Below, piece after piece: positions 25,622-36,237 of a stretch of 64,000 nt of DNA. Position 1 is the first letter of the stretch. Every line of letters starts with the position of its first letter. This DNA comes from Dehalococcoidia bacterium. Lineage in GTDB: Bacteria; Chloroflexota; Dehalococcoidia; Lucifugimonadales; UBA3495. A program made the position numbers and the translations under genes. The stretch covers positions 730,961-794,960 of the forward strand of contig JAJDTP010000005.1 in assembly GCA_022827095.1 (NCBI GenBank), given 5' to 3'. The notes under the pieces were generated by a model. That model was not told the origin of the DNA. It saw only the letters and a list, made by a program, of their open reading frames with translations, and did no database searches.

Positions 25622-27850
25622 CTAGATTGCGTCCACGATGGCATTCAGCGTGGCGCTGGGGCGCATGGCGGTTGCCGACATGTCGTTGTCGGGCCGGTAG
25701 TAACCGCCGATTTCCATGCGTTGGCCCTGGCAGTCGATGAGCTCCTGGATGATCGTGTCTTCGTTCTCGGTCATCTGGCGGGCCACGTCGGTGAACAGGG
25801 CTTTGAGTTCGGGGTTCTTGTCCTGCCTGGCCAGCGCCTGTGCCCAGTAGAGGCCAAGGTAGAAGTGGCTGCCCCGCGTGTCCAGCTCGTTCACCCTACG
25901 CGAGGGGTTTCGCTGGTGTTCCAAGTGTTCCCCGATGGCCTGGTCCAGCGTGTCCGCGAGGAGCCGCGCGCCATCGTTGTCGTACACCTCGCCGAAGTGC
26001 TCGAAGGAAGCGACAAGCGCGCAGAATTCGCCGAGGGAGTCCCACCGCAGGTGTCCCTCTTCCAGGAACTGCTGCACGTGCCTCGGCGCGGAGCCGCCGG
26101 CTCCGGTCTCGAACAGGCCGCCGCCGTTCAGCAGGGGAACCACTGAAAGCATCTTTGCGCTGGTTCCCAGCTCCAGAATAGGGAACAGATCGGTGAGGTA
26201 GTCGCGCAGCACGTTGCCGGTAACGGCGATGGTATCCTGGCCAGCCCGGCTGCGGACCAACGTGGATTTCATGGCGTCCAGAGGGGCCATGGTGCTGATG
26301 TCCAGGCCGGAGGTGTCGTGGTTGGGAAGGTACTGGTTCACCTTCTTGATGAGCTCGGCGTCGTGGGCGCGGTTCTGGTCCAGCCAGAAGATAGCCGCCT
26401 GCCCGGTGAGCCGAGAGCGGGATACGCCGAGCCGGACCCAGTCCTGGATCGGCGCGTCCTTGGTCTGGCACATGCGGAAAATGTCGTCGGTTTCGACGCC
26501 CTGTTCCATCAGGGTCGCGCCGTTAGCATCGACCACACGGATGGTCCCGTTACCAGGAGCCTTGAAGGTCTTGTCGTGGGAACCGTACTCCTCAGCCGCC
26601 TGGGCCATGAGACCCACGTTGGCCACGCTGCCGAGGGTAGCCGGATCCAGGGCGCCGTTCTGTTGGCAGTCTTCTATAGCGGCCTGGTAGATGGTGGCGT
26701 AAGAGCGGTCGGGTATCAATGCCACGGTGTCGTGCAGTTCGTTGTCCGGGCCCCAGGTTCGTCCGCCGTCGCGGATGACCACGGGCATGGAGGCGTCGAT
26801 GATGGTGTCGCTGGAAACGTGCAAGTTCGTGATGCCGCGGTAGGAATTCACCATCATCAAATCCGGGCGGTTGTCGTAGCACGCCTGGATGTCGGCCTCG
26901 ATCTCGGCACGCTTGGCTTCCGGCAAATCCTGGATCTTGGTCAGCAGTTCGGCGACGCCGTTGTCGGGGTCAACTGCCACCTGGGCAAGGGCGTCGCCGT
27001 GCTTGTCGAAAACGTCCTTGAAGAACTCGGAAACCAGGTGACCGAAGATGATCGGGTCGGACACGCGCATCATCGTGGTCTTGACGTGCAGACCCAGCAG
27101 AAGGTCGTCGGCTTTGGCCTTGTCCATCTCGTCGGCGTAAAACTGGCGCAGGGCTCTGGCATTCATGACGGCGCAGTCCAGTATCTCGCCCGCCTGAATG
27201 GGTATGCCCGATTTGAGCTCGGTCACGCTCCCGTCGTCGCCGGTGAACACTATGGCGGCCGACCCGGCCTCTGTGGTGGTTACCGCGACCTCGCTGCTGA
27301 AAAAGTCGCCGTCGTTCATGTGGCCGACGCGGGTCTTGGAGATCTCCGGCCAGTCCTGCATCATCCGGTGAGGATTGCGTTGGCCGTGCTCCTTGACCGC
27401 GTTAGACGACCGGCGGTCCGAGTTTCCTTCGCGTATAACCGGGTTGACCGCGCTGCCCACCACGCGGGAGTAACGCGCCAGGATCTGGCGCTCCTCTTCG
27501 TTGGCCGGCTGGTCAGGATAGTCAGGGATGTCATAACCCTTGGCCTGCAACTCGGCGATAGCGCCCTTCATCTGAGGAATGGAGGCGCTGATGTTGGGCA
27601 GCTTGATCAGGTTCGCCGAAGGCTCCAGGCACAACTCGCCGCACATCCGAAGGTAGTCGGGGATCCGCTGCTCTTCGGTCAGGTTGTCGGGGAAGTTGGC
27701 GATGATGCGTCCCGACAGCGAGATGTCCCAAGTTTCGAGTTCAATCCCGGAACTCTTGGTAAACGCCTGCAGGATTGGCAGCAGTGAGTGCGTTGCCAGG
27801 AACGGCGCCTCATCAGTTTCGGTGTAAATGATCTTGGCGGCTTCTGCCAT
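25622..27850 (-). CDS. icd: Monomeric isocitrate dehydrogenase (NADP+)
   Basis: Oxidative decarboxylation of isocitrate to 2-oxoglutarate. At 742 residues with no resemblance to the dimeric enzyme, this is the monomeric IDH family. Typical stretches are [20 protein letters not shown] at the N-terminus, [30 protein letters not shown] [39 protein letters not shown] and EIGGYYRPD near the end. GGAGGAG lies 3 nt before ATG 27850, supporting this start over a longer reading. It heads the icd-mdh pair. Confidence 0.96.
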   Translation of the reverse strand: MAEAAKIIYTETDEAPFLATHSLLPILQAFTKSSGIELETWDISLSGRIIANFPDNLTEEQRIPDYLRMCGELCLEPSANLIKLPNISASIPQMKGAIAELQAKGYDIPDYPDQPANEEERQILARYSRVVGSAVNPVIREGNSDRRSSNAVKEHGQRNPHRMMQDWPEISKTRVGHMNDGDFFSSEVAVTTTEAGSAAIVFTGDDGSVTELKSGIPIQAGEILDCAVMNARALRQFYADEMDKAKADDLLLGLHVKTTMMRVSDPIIFGHLVSEFFKDVFDKHGDALAQVAVDPDNGVAELLTKIQDLPEAKRAEIEADIQACYDNRPDLMMVNSYRGITNLHVSSDTIIDASMPVVIRDGGRTWGPDNELHDTVALIPDRSYATIYQAAIEDCQQNGALDPATLGSVANVGLMAQAAEEYGSHDKTFKAPGNGTIRVVDANGATLMEQGVETDDIFRMCQTKDAPIQDWVRLGVSRSRLTGQAAIFWLDQNRAHDAELIKKVNQYLPNHDTSGLDISTMAPLDAMKSTLVRSRAGQDTIAVTGNVLRDYLTDLFPILELGTSAKMLSVVPLLNGGGLFETGAGGSAPRHVQQFLEEGHLRWDSLGEFCALVASFEHFGEVYDNDGARLLADTLDQAIGEHLEHQRNPSRRVNELDTRGSHFYLGLYWAQALARQDKNPELKALFTDVARQMTENEDTIIQELIDCQGQRMEIGGYYRPDNDMSATAMRPSATLNAIVDAI

Positions 27851-27968
27851 GATCTCCTCCTTGGCAAGTGGATTCCACGGGCCGATTTGAACTGCCACCG
27901 AATGTTGGACGAATGGCCCGTCTGGGAAACCCGGATGCACTGCACCCGGCGCGGATTAAACCGTAGAA

Positions 27969-27974
27969 ATTATA
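27969..27974 (-). promoter_or_regulatory. Possible -10 for icd-mdh
   Basis: A perfect TATAAT on the minus strand, about 119 nt before the icd start. This would give a leader of roughly 110 nt. No clear -35 hexamer at the standard spacing. Confidence 0.4.
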
Positions 27975-28082
27975 CACACGAATGCCCCTGAATGGTACCC
28001 AGTCCGCGCTCAATCGCTACATAGCGGAGCGATCAGGATGTGTTACAGTTCGCGCTTAGTATGGCAACGATTTCGTGATGGA

Positions 28083-29486
28083 ATGACAGATTCGGGACAG
28101 TCCGCGGTACGCCTGCCGCTGCTCAACAAATTGCTGTTTTCCGCCGACCACGTCGGCTGGCAGGCCATCGGGTATTTCAGACAGGGGTGGGTGCTGTTCT
28201 TTCTGGCGCCTCCGCCTGGTGATGGCATCAACCGGGTTCCCGACCCCGACATCGCCCTGCTGGGTTACGAAATCAGCGCCAGGGTTTTGGCGGGGTTTCT
28301 GATTTTCTCGGGCCGCTTCATCGACGCGTTCACCGACCCGTTAATCGGATGGTGGAGCGACCGCACCCGCAGCAGGTGGGGGCGCCGGATTCCGTTCATC
28401 CTGTTCAGCACGCCCTTTTATGCTGCGTTTGGGGCGCTGATCTGGTTCCTACCCCACGAAGGGAGCAGCTGGTGGAACGTCGTTTACTTCGTGATCATGC
28501 TGGAGCTGTTCTTCACCGCCGCCACCATGTCCAGCGGCGCGTTGGAAGCGCTGGTACCGGAACTCACCCGAACTGCCAGGGATCGGATGCACGTGGTGAG
28601 CTTCATATTCCTTTTCGCGGTGGGCGGCGCCGGTCTGGGCCTGGTCATGGGCGGGTTCATCAAGGATGCTTTCGGGTTCCAGGTAGCGGGCTCGCTCTTT
28701 GCGGTCGCGGCGGTGGTTTTCCGGTACATCTCCCTGTCGGCGATCTGGCGCTACGCCCGTCGCGACGTTGATCCGGCGCGGGCGCCATTCTTCCAGGGTA
28801 TGAAGGACACGCTCCGCAACTCCCAGTTCGTCGCGTTCTTGCCAACATTCGTGATGTTCACCACGGGAGTAGGAGTCCTGCAGGGCTGGATCCCCTTTTT
28901 CGCGGTCGGCATATTGCTGCAGGAACACGAAGGCGTGGCGTCCAGCTGGTTGTCAACCGGCGTGATCGGTGGCGCCGTCGTGTTTGGCCTGGTGATCTGG
29001 TTGCTGTTTTCGAAGGGGTTGGTGAGCAAGCGACGGATTTACGGCATATGCCTGGTGGCCTGCGCGCTCGTCTTCCCGCTACTCAGCCTCGTGGGGGTGG
29101 TTTCCGACAGCCATCTATTGTTGCAAGGGTTGGTGCTGGTTTTCGTCGCGGGGATGCCCATGGCGGCGGTATTCCTGCTGCCCAAGGGACTGACCGCCGA
29201 CATCGCCGATTACGACGCCATCCTGCGCGGCGAGCGGCGCGAGGCATTGTTCTACTCGACGCAGAACTTCTTTGAGAAGGTCACCTATGCCTTGCCGCTC
29301 CTGTTCCTCAGCCTGACCCTGCAATTCGGCGACTCGCCCGAAAATCCCCTGGGCATCCGGCTGGCGCCAGTCATGGCTGGCGCGCTGGTCCTGGTCGGGT
29401 TCATCCTGTGGCCGCGCTACCGGCTTCCCGACACCGTAGACCGCGAAACGGTATCGCAGGCCGGGCTGCTGCCCCAGCGCGCGTGA
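28083..29486 (+). CDS. MFS transporter, GPH (sugar:cation symporter) type
   Basis: A 467-residue membrane protein with about 12 hydrophobic helices. FIDAFTDPLIGWWSDRTRSRWGRRIPFIL in the first half is the signature of the glycoside-pentoside-hexuronide (GPH/MFS_2) symporters, where this loop with Asp and Arg residues recurs. Substrate is not determinable; members carry sugars, sugar acids and lipids. ATG 28083 is preferred because the upstream ATG at 28038 overlaps a possible extended -10 (TGTTACAGT, 28041-28049). It is transcribed alone, diverging from icd and convergent with the next gene. Confidence 0.86.
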   Translation: MTDSGQSAVRLPLLNKLLFSADHVGWQAIGYFRQGWVLFFLAPPPGDGINRVPDPDIALLGYEISARVLAGFLIFSGRFIDAFTDPLIGWWSDRTRSRWGRRIPFILFSTPFYAAFGALIWFLPHEGSSWWNVVYFVIMLELFFTAATMSSGALEALVPELTRTARDRMHVVSFIFLFAVGGAGLGLVMGGFIKDAFGFQVAGSLFAVAAVVFRYISLSAIWRYARRDVDPARAPFFQGMKDTLRNSQFVAFLPTFVMFTTGVGVLQGWIPFFAVGILLQEHEGVASSWLSTGVIGGAVVFGLVIWLLFSKGLVSKRRIYGICLVACALVFPLLSLVGVVSDSHLLLQGLVLVFVAGMPMAAVFLLPKGLTADIADYDAILRGERREALFYSTQNFFEKVTYALPLLFLSLTLQFGDSPENPLGIRLAPVMAGALVLVGFILWPRYRLPDTVDRETVSQAGLLPQRA

Positions 29487-29498
29487 TCGGCCTCGCGG

Positions 29499-31547
29499 TC
29501 ACCTGTCCAATTGGGCGGCCAGCGCCGCCGGATCCGTCACGGGCAGTTGGCAGGCGTAGTTCTCGCACACGTAGGCGGTGGGCACACCGTCCTGCATGAC
29601 CCGCTGCTCCAGCAGCGGCGAGTCCTTCAGGGGCGGGTCGGCAGGATCCGCCATGCCCACCAAGACACGATTGGGCATGAACCGCCGGCTCACCTCTTCC
29701 AGCATTGCGCCGGTGGCGGGGTTGCCGGTCGGGCCGACGATCACGATCTCCCGGGGCAGGGAAACGTAGAAATCCAGGGCGCCCAGCCAGTGGCCGGTGG
29801 CGGAGGGCGCACGGCCCAGCATCTGTTGCATGGCGCGGAGCGGGGTCGCGCCCTTGGCCGAAAAGTCGTCGTTGCCGGTGATTACCCCCAGCCGCAAAAG
29901 CACGTCGGTGGCCACCGAGCCGCCGCAGGGCTGTGCGTTGTCGAACACGTCCCTGGGCCGGATGACAAGTTCCTCATGATCCTTGCCGGTGTCATAGAAA
30001 CCGCCCACCGCGTCGTCCCAGAACAGGTCAACCATGCCGTTGGCGAGGCCCACCGCATCCTGAAGCCAGCGAGGCTCCAACGTGGCCTCGTGGAGGGAGA
30101 TCAGGCCGTCGGCCAAGCAGGCGTAGTCCTCCAGATAACCATTCAACTTGGCCTCGCCGTTGCGCCAGGTGCGGAGCAGGCGACGGTTTTCGTCGCGCAT
30201 GGTTGCGAGGAGGAAGTCCGCGTTGCGACTGGCGGCGTCCAGGTAATCGGGACGGCCCAGAGCGACGCCAGCTTCGGCGAAGGAACGGAGCGTCAGGCCA
30301 TTCCATGAGGTAAGCACCTTGTCATCGAGGAGCGGGTGGATGCGGTGCTCGCGAACGTCCAGGAGGACGGCGCGGGCGCGTTGGACAGCAGCCGACAGGT
30401 CATCCTCGGTGACGCCGCGCTGACCGGTGAACTGTTCCGGAGGCACGGGAACGTTCAGGATGTTCGCGCCTTCGAAATTGCCCCGCTCGGTGACACCGTA
30501 GTAACCCATGACCAGATCCGCGTCATCGCCGAGAAGGGGACGCAACTCGTCAGGGGTCCAGACGAAGAACTTGCCCTCCACGCCTTCGCTGTCGGCGTCC
30601 TGGGCGGAGTAAAAGCCGCCGGACGGGTCCGTCATCTCGCGAAGGACGTAGTCGAGGGTCTCCTCGGTGATGCGGCGGTACAGTGGGTTGCCGGTGACCT
30701 GCCAAGCGTGGAGGTACAGGCGGGCCAGGAGGGCATTGTCGTAGAGCATCTTTTCGAAATGCGGAACCAGCCAGTAGGCGTCGGTGGAGTAGCGGTGGAA
30801 TCCGCCACCGACCTGGTCGTACATGCCGCCGTATGCCATTTTTTGCAGGGTCAGTTCGACCATTTCCAGGGCGCGGGCGTTGAAGCCGTGGCGGTTGTAG
30901 CGCAGCAGGAACTCCGGGGTCATTGGCTGGGGAAACTTGGGTGCGTTGCCGAAGCCGCCGTTGAGATGGTCGAACTGGGTGGCCAGCTGCGAATAGGCGT
31001 TGTGCATCACCTCGGTGGTGAGAGGCGTGAAGCCCCGGGGCATCTGGCCGGTGCGGCCCATCTGCTCGGCCAGCTGGCGAGTGACACGCTCGATCTCGCC
31101 CTTGTTGGTGTGGTAGGCCTGGCTGGCGGCGGCGAGCAGTCGGGGGAAGCCGGGCATACCGCCGCGGTCCTCGGGCGGGAAGTAGGTGCCGCCGTAGTAG
31201 GGACGGCCCTCGGGGGTGAGGAAAACGGTCATGGGCCAGCCGCCGCTGCCGGTCATCATCTGGACGGCTTCCATGTAGACGGCGTCGAGATCGGGGCGCT
31301 CCTCGCGGTCGACCTTGATGTTGACGAAATTGTCGTTCATCAGGACGGCGATATCCTCGTTCTCGAAAGACTCGCGCTCCATGACGTGACACCAGTGGCA
31401 GGCGGAATAGCCGATGCTGAGCAGGATGGGGCGGTCCTCGTCGCGGGCTCGGGAGAGTGCCTCTTCGCCCCAGGCATACCAGTCCACGGGATTGTGGGCG
31501 TGCTGCAGCAGATAGGGACTGGTCTCGTTGATCAGGCGGTTTGCCAT
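29499..31547 (-). CDS. Thioredoxin-domain protein (DUF255/YyaL family)
   Basis: A 682-residue protein of the YyaL/spermatogenesis-associated protein 20 family. Its N-terminal domain is thioredoxin-like (DUF255). It has the family hallmark [21 protein letters not shown] and a CHWC active site in [18 protein letters not shown]. The rest is an alpha/alpha barrel like glycoside-processing enzymes, with [13 protein letters not shown] and the [12 protein letters not shown] motif. Biochemical function is not established in bacteria. ATG 31547 has GGAG 9 nt upstream; a longer reading adds an unconserved extension. Ends 12 nt from the convergent transporter. Confidence 0.92.
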   Translation of the reverse strand: MANRLINETSPYLLQHAHNPVDWYAWGEEALSRARDEDRPILLSIGYSACHWCHVMERESFENEDIAVLMNDNFVNIKVDREERPDLDAVYMEAVQMMTGSGGWPMTVFLTPEGRPYYGGTYFPPEDRGGMPGFPRLLAAASQAYHTNKGEIERVTRQLAEQMGRTGQMPRGFTPLTTEVMHNAYSQLATQFDHLNGGFGNAPKFPQPMTPEFLLRYNRHGFNARALEMVELTLQKMAYGGMYDQVGGGFHRYSTDAYWLVPHFEKMLYDNALLARLYLHAWQVTGNPLYRRITEETLDYVLREMTDPSGGFYSAQDADSEGVEGKFFVWTPDELRPLLGDDADLVMGYYGVTERGNFEGANILNVPVPPEQFTGQRGVTEDDLSAAVQRARAVLLDVREHRIHPLLDDKVLTSWNGLTLRSFAEAGVALGRPDYLDAASRNADFLLATMRDENRRLLRTWRNGEAKLNGYLEDYACLADGLISLHEATLEPRWLQDAVGLANGMVDLFWDDAVGGFYDTGKDHEELVIRPRDVFDNAQPCGGSVATDVLLRLGVITGNDDFSAKGATPLRAMQQMLGRAPSATGHWLGALDFYVSLPREIVIVGPTGNPATGAMLEEVSRRFMPNRVLVGMADPADPPLKDSPLLEQRVMQDGVPTAYVCENYACQLPVTDPAALAAQLDR

Positions 31548-31865
31548 CAGATGATGCTCCTGGGCGCGGAGGGGATCCGGTTGGGCGAAAATAGGGCGAT
31601 CACGCGCAAGACTCGCGCGCGACCGGCTTAGTTCGTGCGGCTGGCGAATAACGTAACACCAATGACCGGACGATACCAGCCGGCCGGGTGGGAAAGAGCG
31701 GACGGCAAAACGATCCGGGTGCGGCACCGCTGATGGCAGAACAGCTGCGAAGGGTGTTCAGAGGGAAACGGGCGACGGCCCAATTGGACTTGGTTCCTGG
31801 CCTGGACTATGATTGGGCCGGTCAAACGCTTCGGCGCAGCAGCGTCAATTGGAGGTCCGGGAGCA

Positions 31866-33125
31866 ATGGCAGAGAAGGGAATTCTCGACGGGGTCAGAGT
31901 CCTCACCTTGGAGCAGGTCCATGCGCTCCCGTGGGGGACAGGATTCCTTGCGGATCTGGGCGCTGATGTCATCCGCGTCGAAAGCCCTGACCACCTGCAA
32001 GACCGCAAATCCGGGCCCTTTCCGGGAGGAACTGCGGGTGAAGAGTGGTGGAACGAAGCCGGCAACCTGGTCTATTACGGCACCCGCAACAAGCGCAGCC
32101 TGTGCATGGACGTGACCAACCCGCGAGGCAAGGAAGTCTTTCTCAAGTTGGTGGAGAAGGCTGACATCGTGACCGACAACTTCCGTCCCGGCACCATGCA
32201 GCGGTTCGGGTTCGACCATGACAGCCTCTCCGCCATCAACCCCCGCATTATCACGCTGAGCAGCACGGCTTACGGGTACACCGGACCCTGGCGGCGGGCC
32301 GGCTCCCGAGCCCGCACCGTCGATGCCGCCTGTGGTTTGTCCTACCTGACCGGCTACGAGGGCGGCCCTTCCCAGAGGGCCAGCCCCAACTACATGGACC
32401 ATTCCGTAGGCAACAACGTGGCCTACGCCCTGCTGCTGGCCCTGTACCAGCGCGCCAGGACCGGCAAGGGCATGCGGGTTGACCTGACCATGCTGGAAAC
32501 CGGGGTCTCGTCGGTGGGACCAGCCATCCTGGAGGCGCAGCGGGACATAACCCGTGATCGTTTGGGCTGCGCCCACTGGTGGAAGGCGCCGCACAACGTG
32601 TATCCGGCCCGGGGCGACGACCGTTGGATAGTTATCGTCGTGTCGTCCGACACAGAATGGGAATCGCTGAAGGAAGCAATGGGCCGGCCCCAGTGGGCTG
32701 AGGGAGCGAAATTCGCCACCGCGTTAGCCCGCTGGCAGAACCGCCATGAACTTGACGAATTGATCGGTAACTGGACCTCCCAGCAGGACGATCTAGAACT
32801 GGCGCGTAGTTTGCAGGGACTGGGCATAGCCGCCGGTTCGGCGATGACGGCCGAGGACCTGGTGAACGACTATCATCTGCGGGAACGCGGCTATCTGTGG
32901 GAGTTCGCCAACCCTCAGGCTCCGGCCGTTGGGTCCCGTGTTTTCGCCGGGCGTCCATTCAAAGATCCCGGCAATCCCATGTCAATTGCGAAGGTCGCAG
33001 GATTAGGAGAGGACAACGAGGAGATATTGGCAGAGCTGGCCGGATTGTCGCCGGCGGAAATAGGGAAACTGGAATCCGAAGGCGTGGTTTTTGGCGCACC
33101 CCGGCCCGACGAACCAAGGCCGTAA
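31866..33125 (+). CDS. CaiB/BaiF (type III) CoA-transferase
   Basis: A 419-residue family III CoA-transferase. It has LDGVRVLTLEQVHALPW, GADVIRVESP, a NKRSLCMDVTNPRG strand-turn, VTDNFRPGTMQRFGFD and NYMDHSVGNN, whose Asp aligns with the catalytic aspartate. Start ATG 31866 follows GGGAG; an upstream in-frame ATG at 31809 lies over a possible -10 hexamer (TATGAT, 31808-31813). The substrate is unknown. The second copy of this family, 33421-34629, follows after a repeat-containing gap of about 300 nt. Confidence 0.91.
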   Translation: MAEKGILDGVRVLTLEQVHALPWGTGFLADLGADVIRVESPDHLQDRKSGPFPGGTAGEEWWNEAGNLVYYGTRNKRSLCMDVTNPRGKEVFLKLVEKADIVTDNFRPGTMQRFGFDHDSLSAINPRIITLSSTAYGYTGPWRRAGSRARTVDAACGLSYLTGYEGGPSQRASPNYMDHSVGNNVAYALLLALYQRARTGKGMRVDLTMLETGVSSVGPAILEAQRDITRDRLGCAHWWKAPHNVYPARGDDRWIVIVVSSDTEWESLKEAMGRPQWAEGAKFATALARWQNRHELDELIGNWTSQQDDLELARSLQGLGIAAGSAMTAEDLVNDYHLRERGYLWEFANPQAPAVGSRVFAGRPFKDPGNPMSIAKVAGLGEDNEEILAELAGLSPAEIGKLESEGVVFGAPRPDEPRP

Positions 33126-33193
33126 TTCATGCGCCAGGGCACACGAACAATCGCGAAGAGCGGCGCTCAAGCGCCTTCAACTTCACTCGGATC

Positions 33194-33220
33194 GTCATTG
33201 CGAGCGAAGCGTGGCCATCT
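33194..33220 (+). repeat. GTCATTGCGA palindromic element, partial copy
   Basis: This stretch begins GTCATTGCGAGCGAAGC and matches one arm of the complete element at 52645-52752. No opposing arm is seen nearby. It lies in the 295-nt gap between two CoA-transferase genes, which otherwise has no gene. Confidence 0.6.
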
Positions 33221-33300
33221 GGTAACCGAGGACACCCGGTTATCCGATGGTGAGCGGCTCCGGGGTTGAGCCAGCCGTCGGTCAAACCCAAACAGGAGTC

Positions 33301-33336
33301 ATCCTGTCCATCCCGTTGATCCTGTTTATCCCGGTA
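33301..33336 (+). repeat. Four imperfect 9-bp tandem repeats
   Basis: ATCCTGTCC, ATCCCGTTG, ATCCTGTTT and ATCCCGGTA follow each other without gaps, all sharing ATCC(C/T)G. It is in the intergenic region before the third CoA-transferase. Repeats of this wording are widely scattered in bacterial genomes and have no agreed function. Confidence 0.6.
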
Positions 33337-33420
33337 AAACGTCACTCTGCTTTTGAATGCGGGCAGACATGAGAGAGTAGCGATATTGACTTTCGTGGAT
33401 CAGCAACTGTTGGAGCAACC

Positions 33421-34629
33421 ATGCCCGGAATACTTTCAGAATTGCGCGTGCTGGAACTGACCCACCGGCCCTCCGGCGCCTATTGCGCCAAGCTGCTGGC
33501 CGACCAAGGGGCGGACACCATCAAGGTTGAGCCGCCCGGCTGGGGCGACCAGGCGCGCCACGAGCCGCCCTTTATTGACGAGGTTCCCCATCCCGACCGA
33601 GGCACCTCCTACCTTGCCTTCAATACCAACAAGCGCGGCATCACGTTGGACGTGGAGCAGGCAGCAGGTCGCGAACTTTTCGAGCGATTGGCCGCCACCG
33701 CGGATATTATTCTCGAGAGCTACTCACCGGGGAGGCTGGCGGAATTGGGACTGGGCTATGAACAGCTGTCCCAATCCAACCCCGGCCTGATCCTGGTTTC
33801 CATAACCTATTTTGGTCAGAACGGACCCTATGCCAATGACCACGGCGATGATCTGGTGGCCCAAGCCATGGGAGGTTACCTTTACGCGGTAACCGGTTCG
33901 GCCAGCCAACCGCCCATGGGCACAGCCCTGGAGCAGATGGAGATCACCGCGGCCCGCAACGGGGCGGTGGCGGTCATGGCGGCGCTGTTTCGGCGCGGGC
34001 AGTCAGGAAAGGGTAACCACATCGATGTCTCGACCATGGAGGCCGCCGTCAGCACCCCCTCCGGGCTGATCCACCCCTACACCTACACTGGACGTAACCC
34101 CCACCGGGGCGGTAGTGACGGCAACGTAATGGACGGGATGCACCTCCCTACCCTGGATGGGGAAGTAACGCTCACCACGGCTGGCACCGGCGGCCGCCCC
34201 ATGGAGGCGTGGGCGGAGTTTCTGGAGGAACCGGGGCTGCTGGACCCCAAGTTCGCGTCCCGCGGCGGCCGGATGGAACACTGGGAGGAGCTTCATGGAC
34301 TGGTGGCCCCCAAGCTGGCGCAGTGGAACAACCTGGACCTGATGCGGGAGACCATGGCGAGAGGTCTGGTGGTTGGCTTGGTTCAGACGCCGCAGCAGGT
34401 GGTGGAATCGCCGCACTTGGAGGAGAGAGGATTTTTTGTCGAGATGGACCACGCCGAGGCCGGCCCATTGAAGTACCCGGGTTCGGGATTCTTTATCGAC
34501 GGGGAAAACGCCATGGCATCGGCCCGACCGGCGCCCCGCCTGGGCGAACACAACGTTGAAATTCTGTGCGGCGAATTGGGCCTCACGGTCCGGGACCTGG
34601 GACTCCTACGGGCGGCGAGGGCAATCTAG
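33421..34629 (+). CDS. CaiB/BaiF-family CoA-transferase with altered catalytic residue
   Basis: A 402-residue family III CoA-transferase with LSELRVLELTHRPSGAYCAKLLAD, GADTIKVEPPGWGD, NKRGITLDV and ESYSPGRLAELGLGY. In the helix where the other two window copies have the catalytic Asp (LADEIAG, NYMDHSVG), this one reads EQMEITAARNG, so the aligned position is Glu. Activity may be changed or lost. GGAG lies 6 nt before ATG 33421. No close operon partner; the next gene is on the other strand. Confidence 0.87.
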   Translation: MPGILSELRVLELTHRPSGAYCAKLLADQGADTIKVEPPGWGDQARHEPPFIDEVPHPDRGTSYLAFNTNKRGITLDVEQAAGRELFERLAATADIILESYSPGRLAELGLGYEQLSQSNPGLILVSITYFGQNGPYANDHGDDLVAQAMGGYLYAVTGSASQPPMGTALEQMEITAARNGAVAVMAALFRRGQSGKGNHIDVSTMEAAVSTPSGLIHPYTYTGRNPHRGGSDGNVMDGMHLPTLDGEVTLTTAGTGGRPMEAWAEFLEEPGLLDPKFASRGGRMEHWEELHGLVAPKLAQWNNLDLMRETMARGLVVGLVQTPQQVVESPHLEERGFFVEMDHAEAGPLKYPGSGFFIDGENAMASARPAPRLGEHNVEILCGELGLTVRDLGLLRAARAI

Positions 34630-34781
34630 GGCCCGTCCATGAGCAGGAAAGGCCCCGGATTGAGTGCTCAGATGAGCAAGTAGGCGGTGCCGTTTCGGCA
34701 AATCCCCCCTGAACGTGTGCTGGCGGCCAGGCCGTTTGCATGATCAGTCCTACCGCTTGACGTGCACCAGACGCCAAATCC

Positions 34782-35171
34782 TCATTCCAGAGAAGAAAGC
34801 AGCATATCTTTCAACTCGGAGAAATCCACCGGCTTCACCACAAAACCCTGCGCACCAAGCTCCCGCGCTTGATTCATGCGCTCAGGATCACCGTAGGCAG
34901 ACACGACTATAGACTGAACCTCGGGCCAGGATTCTTCCAGGGCGCCGAGGAGTTCCATGCCATCCATGCCCGGCATATTGAGGTCTGTCAGAATTAGCCG
35001 GATGCCGGGATTGTCGCGCAACACGTCGAGCGCCTCAATCCCCGACTGAGCGAAGAACAACTCGTACACGCCGGCGCGAACCTCGCGGCGCATCCTTTGC
35101 CGGAACATCTCCTGGACGTCCGGCTCGTCGTCCACCACAAGGACCTGGCGCGCTAAACTGTCTTGCGACAT
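34782..35171 (-). CDS. Stand-alone response regulator receiver protein (CheY-like)
   Basis: A 129-residue receiver domain with no output domain. LVVDDEPDVQEMF carries the acidic pair, LILTDLNMPGMDGMEL the phosphoacceptor Asp, the SAY segment the conserved Ser/Thr, and FVVKPVDF the Lys. It would be phosphorylated by a histidine kinase not in this window and act through protein contacts. Start ATG 35171 has GGAGGAG 7 nt upstream; an ATG 21 nt earlier overlaps that site. It appears monocistronic. Confidence 0.9.
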   Translation of the reverse strand: MSQDSLARQVLVVDDEPDVQEMFRQRMRREVRAGVYELFFAQSGIEALDVLRDNPGIRLILTDLNMPGMDGMELLGALEESWPEVQSIVVSAYGDPERMNQARELGAQGFVVKPVDFSELKDMLLSSLE

Positions 35172-35200
35172 TTCTGACTCCTCCACATTCATCCAAATCT

Positions 35201-35220
35201 AGCCGGCTACCGAGCCGGCT
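35201..35220. other. Short inverted repeat upstream of the receiver gene
   Basis: AGCCGGC / GCCGGCT, a perfect 7-bp stem with a 6-nt loop, starting 30 nt upstream of the receiver-domain start. It could be an operator or an mRNA leader hairpin, but nothing proves either. Confidence 0.4.
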
Positions 35221-35305
35221 CAGTTGAGATGCCAGGGCGTCGCATCACGACGCCGCCGGGCAATTTACAATCGATCCCGTTTCCAAGGTGCTGTCCGGTT
35301 TCCAG

Positions 35306-35335
35306 GCGAGATTGCCACGCCGCGCCTGCAATGAC
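35306..35335 (-). repeat. GTCATTGCGA palindromic element, one arm
   Basis: GCGAGATTGCCACG...GCAATGAC resembles the right arm of the complete element at 52645-52752. This is a relic in a gap of about 740 nt (35172-35910) where I find no convincing gene. The open frames there have atypical composition and no recognisable domain. Confidence 0.55.
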
Positions 35336-35910
35336 GGATACAGAGAAAACGGGCAAGCATCAGCTCCCGACGGACGGTACTATGCTACACCACCGGGACA
35401 TGGAGCATGCCTCGGCGATGCCGGAACGAGGGAGAGCAACTGGCCGGCGCGCTGTGCATCGTTCAAGGCATTTGTATGCACGTCGGGTGGCACCTCTCTG
35501 GACGACCTCCGCTAGTGCCGGAGTCGGCACGCGCCAAGTGTTGCCCGAATCGTGGGAACCTCCAGACTCGGTGATCTGGTCCTCGAGCGATTTGGTGACC
35601 GTTATTGTGGCGAAGGTAGGGGTCGATGTGGCGGACTTCCGGGCCAAGCGGGATTATGGCCGGTCCGCCTCCTACGCTTGGGACGACGCCCACTGCGTCC
35701 CTATAACCAACGCGCCGATTGATGCGACGATCAGCAGCACGGCCAACACGGCCGCCATCGAAAGTAATATTAGCCTATTCGTAGGGTGTCTCCTTGATCC
35801 GTCCGCATCTGTTCACCCCCTGCTTGGGGACGGGACGCCGGAATGCGGCAGCTCGATGTGGACGGTGAAGCGCCTGTATATTCTAATGAAATCAGACAAT
35901 CGAGTAGTGC

Positions 35911-36237
35911 ATGATGGCCCCTGATTTTGATTGGGAGTGGTTCTTATACGGGCAGGTGCTGGGCGGCTTGTTCTTTGCGCCCTTCCTCATTCCGATACTA
36001 ACGAGCACCATCATCGTCCGAGTGTTCCGATTGGACGCCCGTGCCCTCAAATGGGCGCTCCTTATCGGGGCGGTGAACGTCCCCCTGGCGTGGGCGTCTA
36101 TCAAATTTGGGGTCGATGTCTGGGACCCGCTTGGGATGCATGGGTGGGGCGCGTGGCTCATCGCAATGATGGTTAGCGCTGCGCTCACCGCGATCCTTAC
36201 ATGGGGTATACCCCGGATAACCCAACGAGGAAAATAA
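35911..36237 (+). CDS. Small membrane protein, 108 aa
   Basis: A 108-residue hydrophobic protein with three likely membrane helices: about residues 12-37 (YGQVLGGLFFAPFLIPILTS), 44-62 and 80-101. The first two helices are separated by a short RVFRLDARAL stretch. I do not recognise the family. The start could also be the second ATG (35914). TATATT lies 29 nt upstream as a possible -10. Lower GC than neighbours and isolation in a gene-poor region suggest an accessory gene. Confidence 0.6.
   Translation: MMAPDFDWEWFLYGQVLGGLFFAPFLIPILTSTIIVRVFRLDARALKWALLIGAVNVPLAWASIKFGVDVWDPLGMHGWGAWLIAMMVSAALTAILTWGIPRITQRGK

Noticed and set aside
23224..25740. 838-codon open frame on the plus strand opposite the aminotransferase and mdh
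   Set aside because: Antisense to two firmly identified enzymes; composition is His/Gly-rich and shows no family signature.
26318..27787. 489-codon open frame on the plus strand opposite icd
   Set aside because: Antisense to monomeric isocitrate dehydrogenase, with atypical composition.
35672..35758. A 28-codon hydrophobic frame on the minus strand (MAAVLAVLLIVAS start)
   Set aside because: Looks like a membrane helix, but it has no ribosome-binding site and is too short to support without further evidence.
35229..35924. 231-codon open frame in the gap before the small membrane protein
   Set aside because: It crosses an element relic, is rich in Arg, Pro and Ser, has no ribosome-binding site and no domain.
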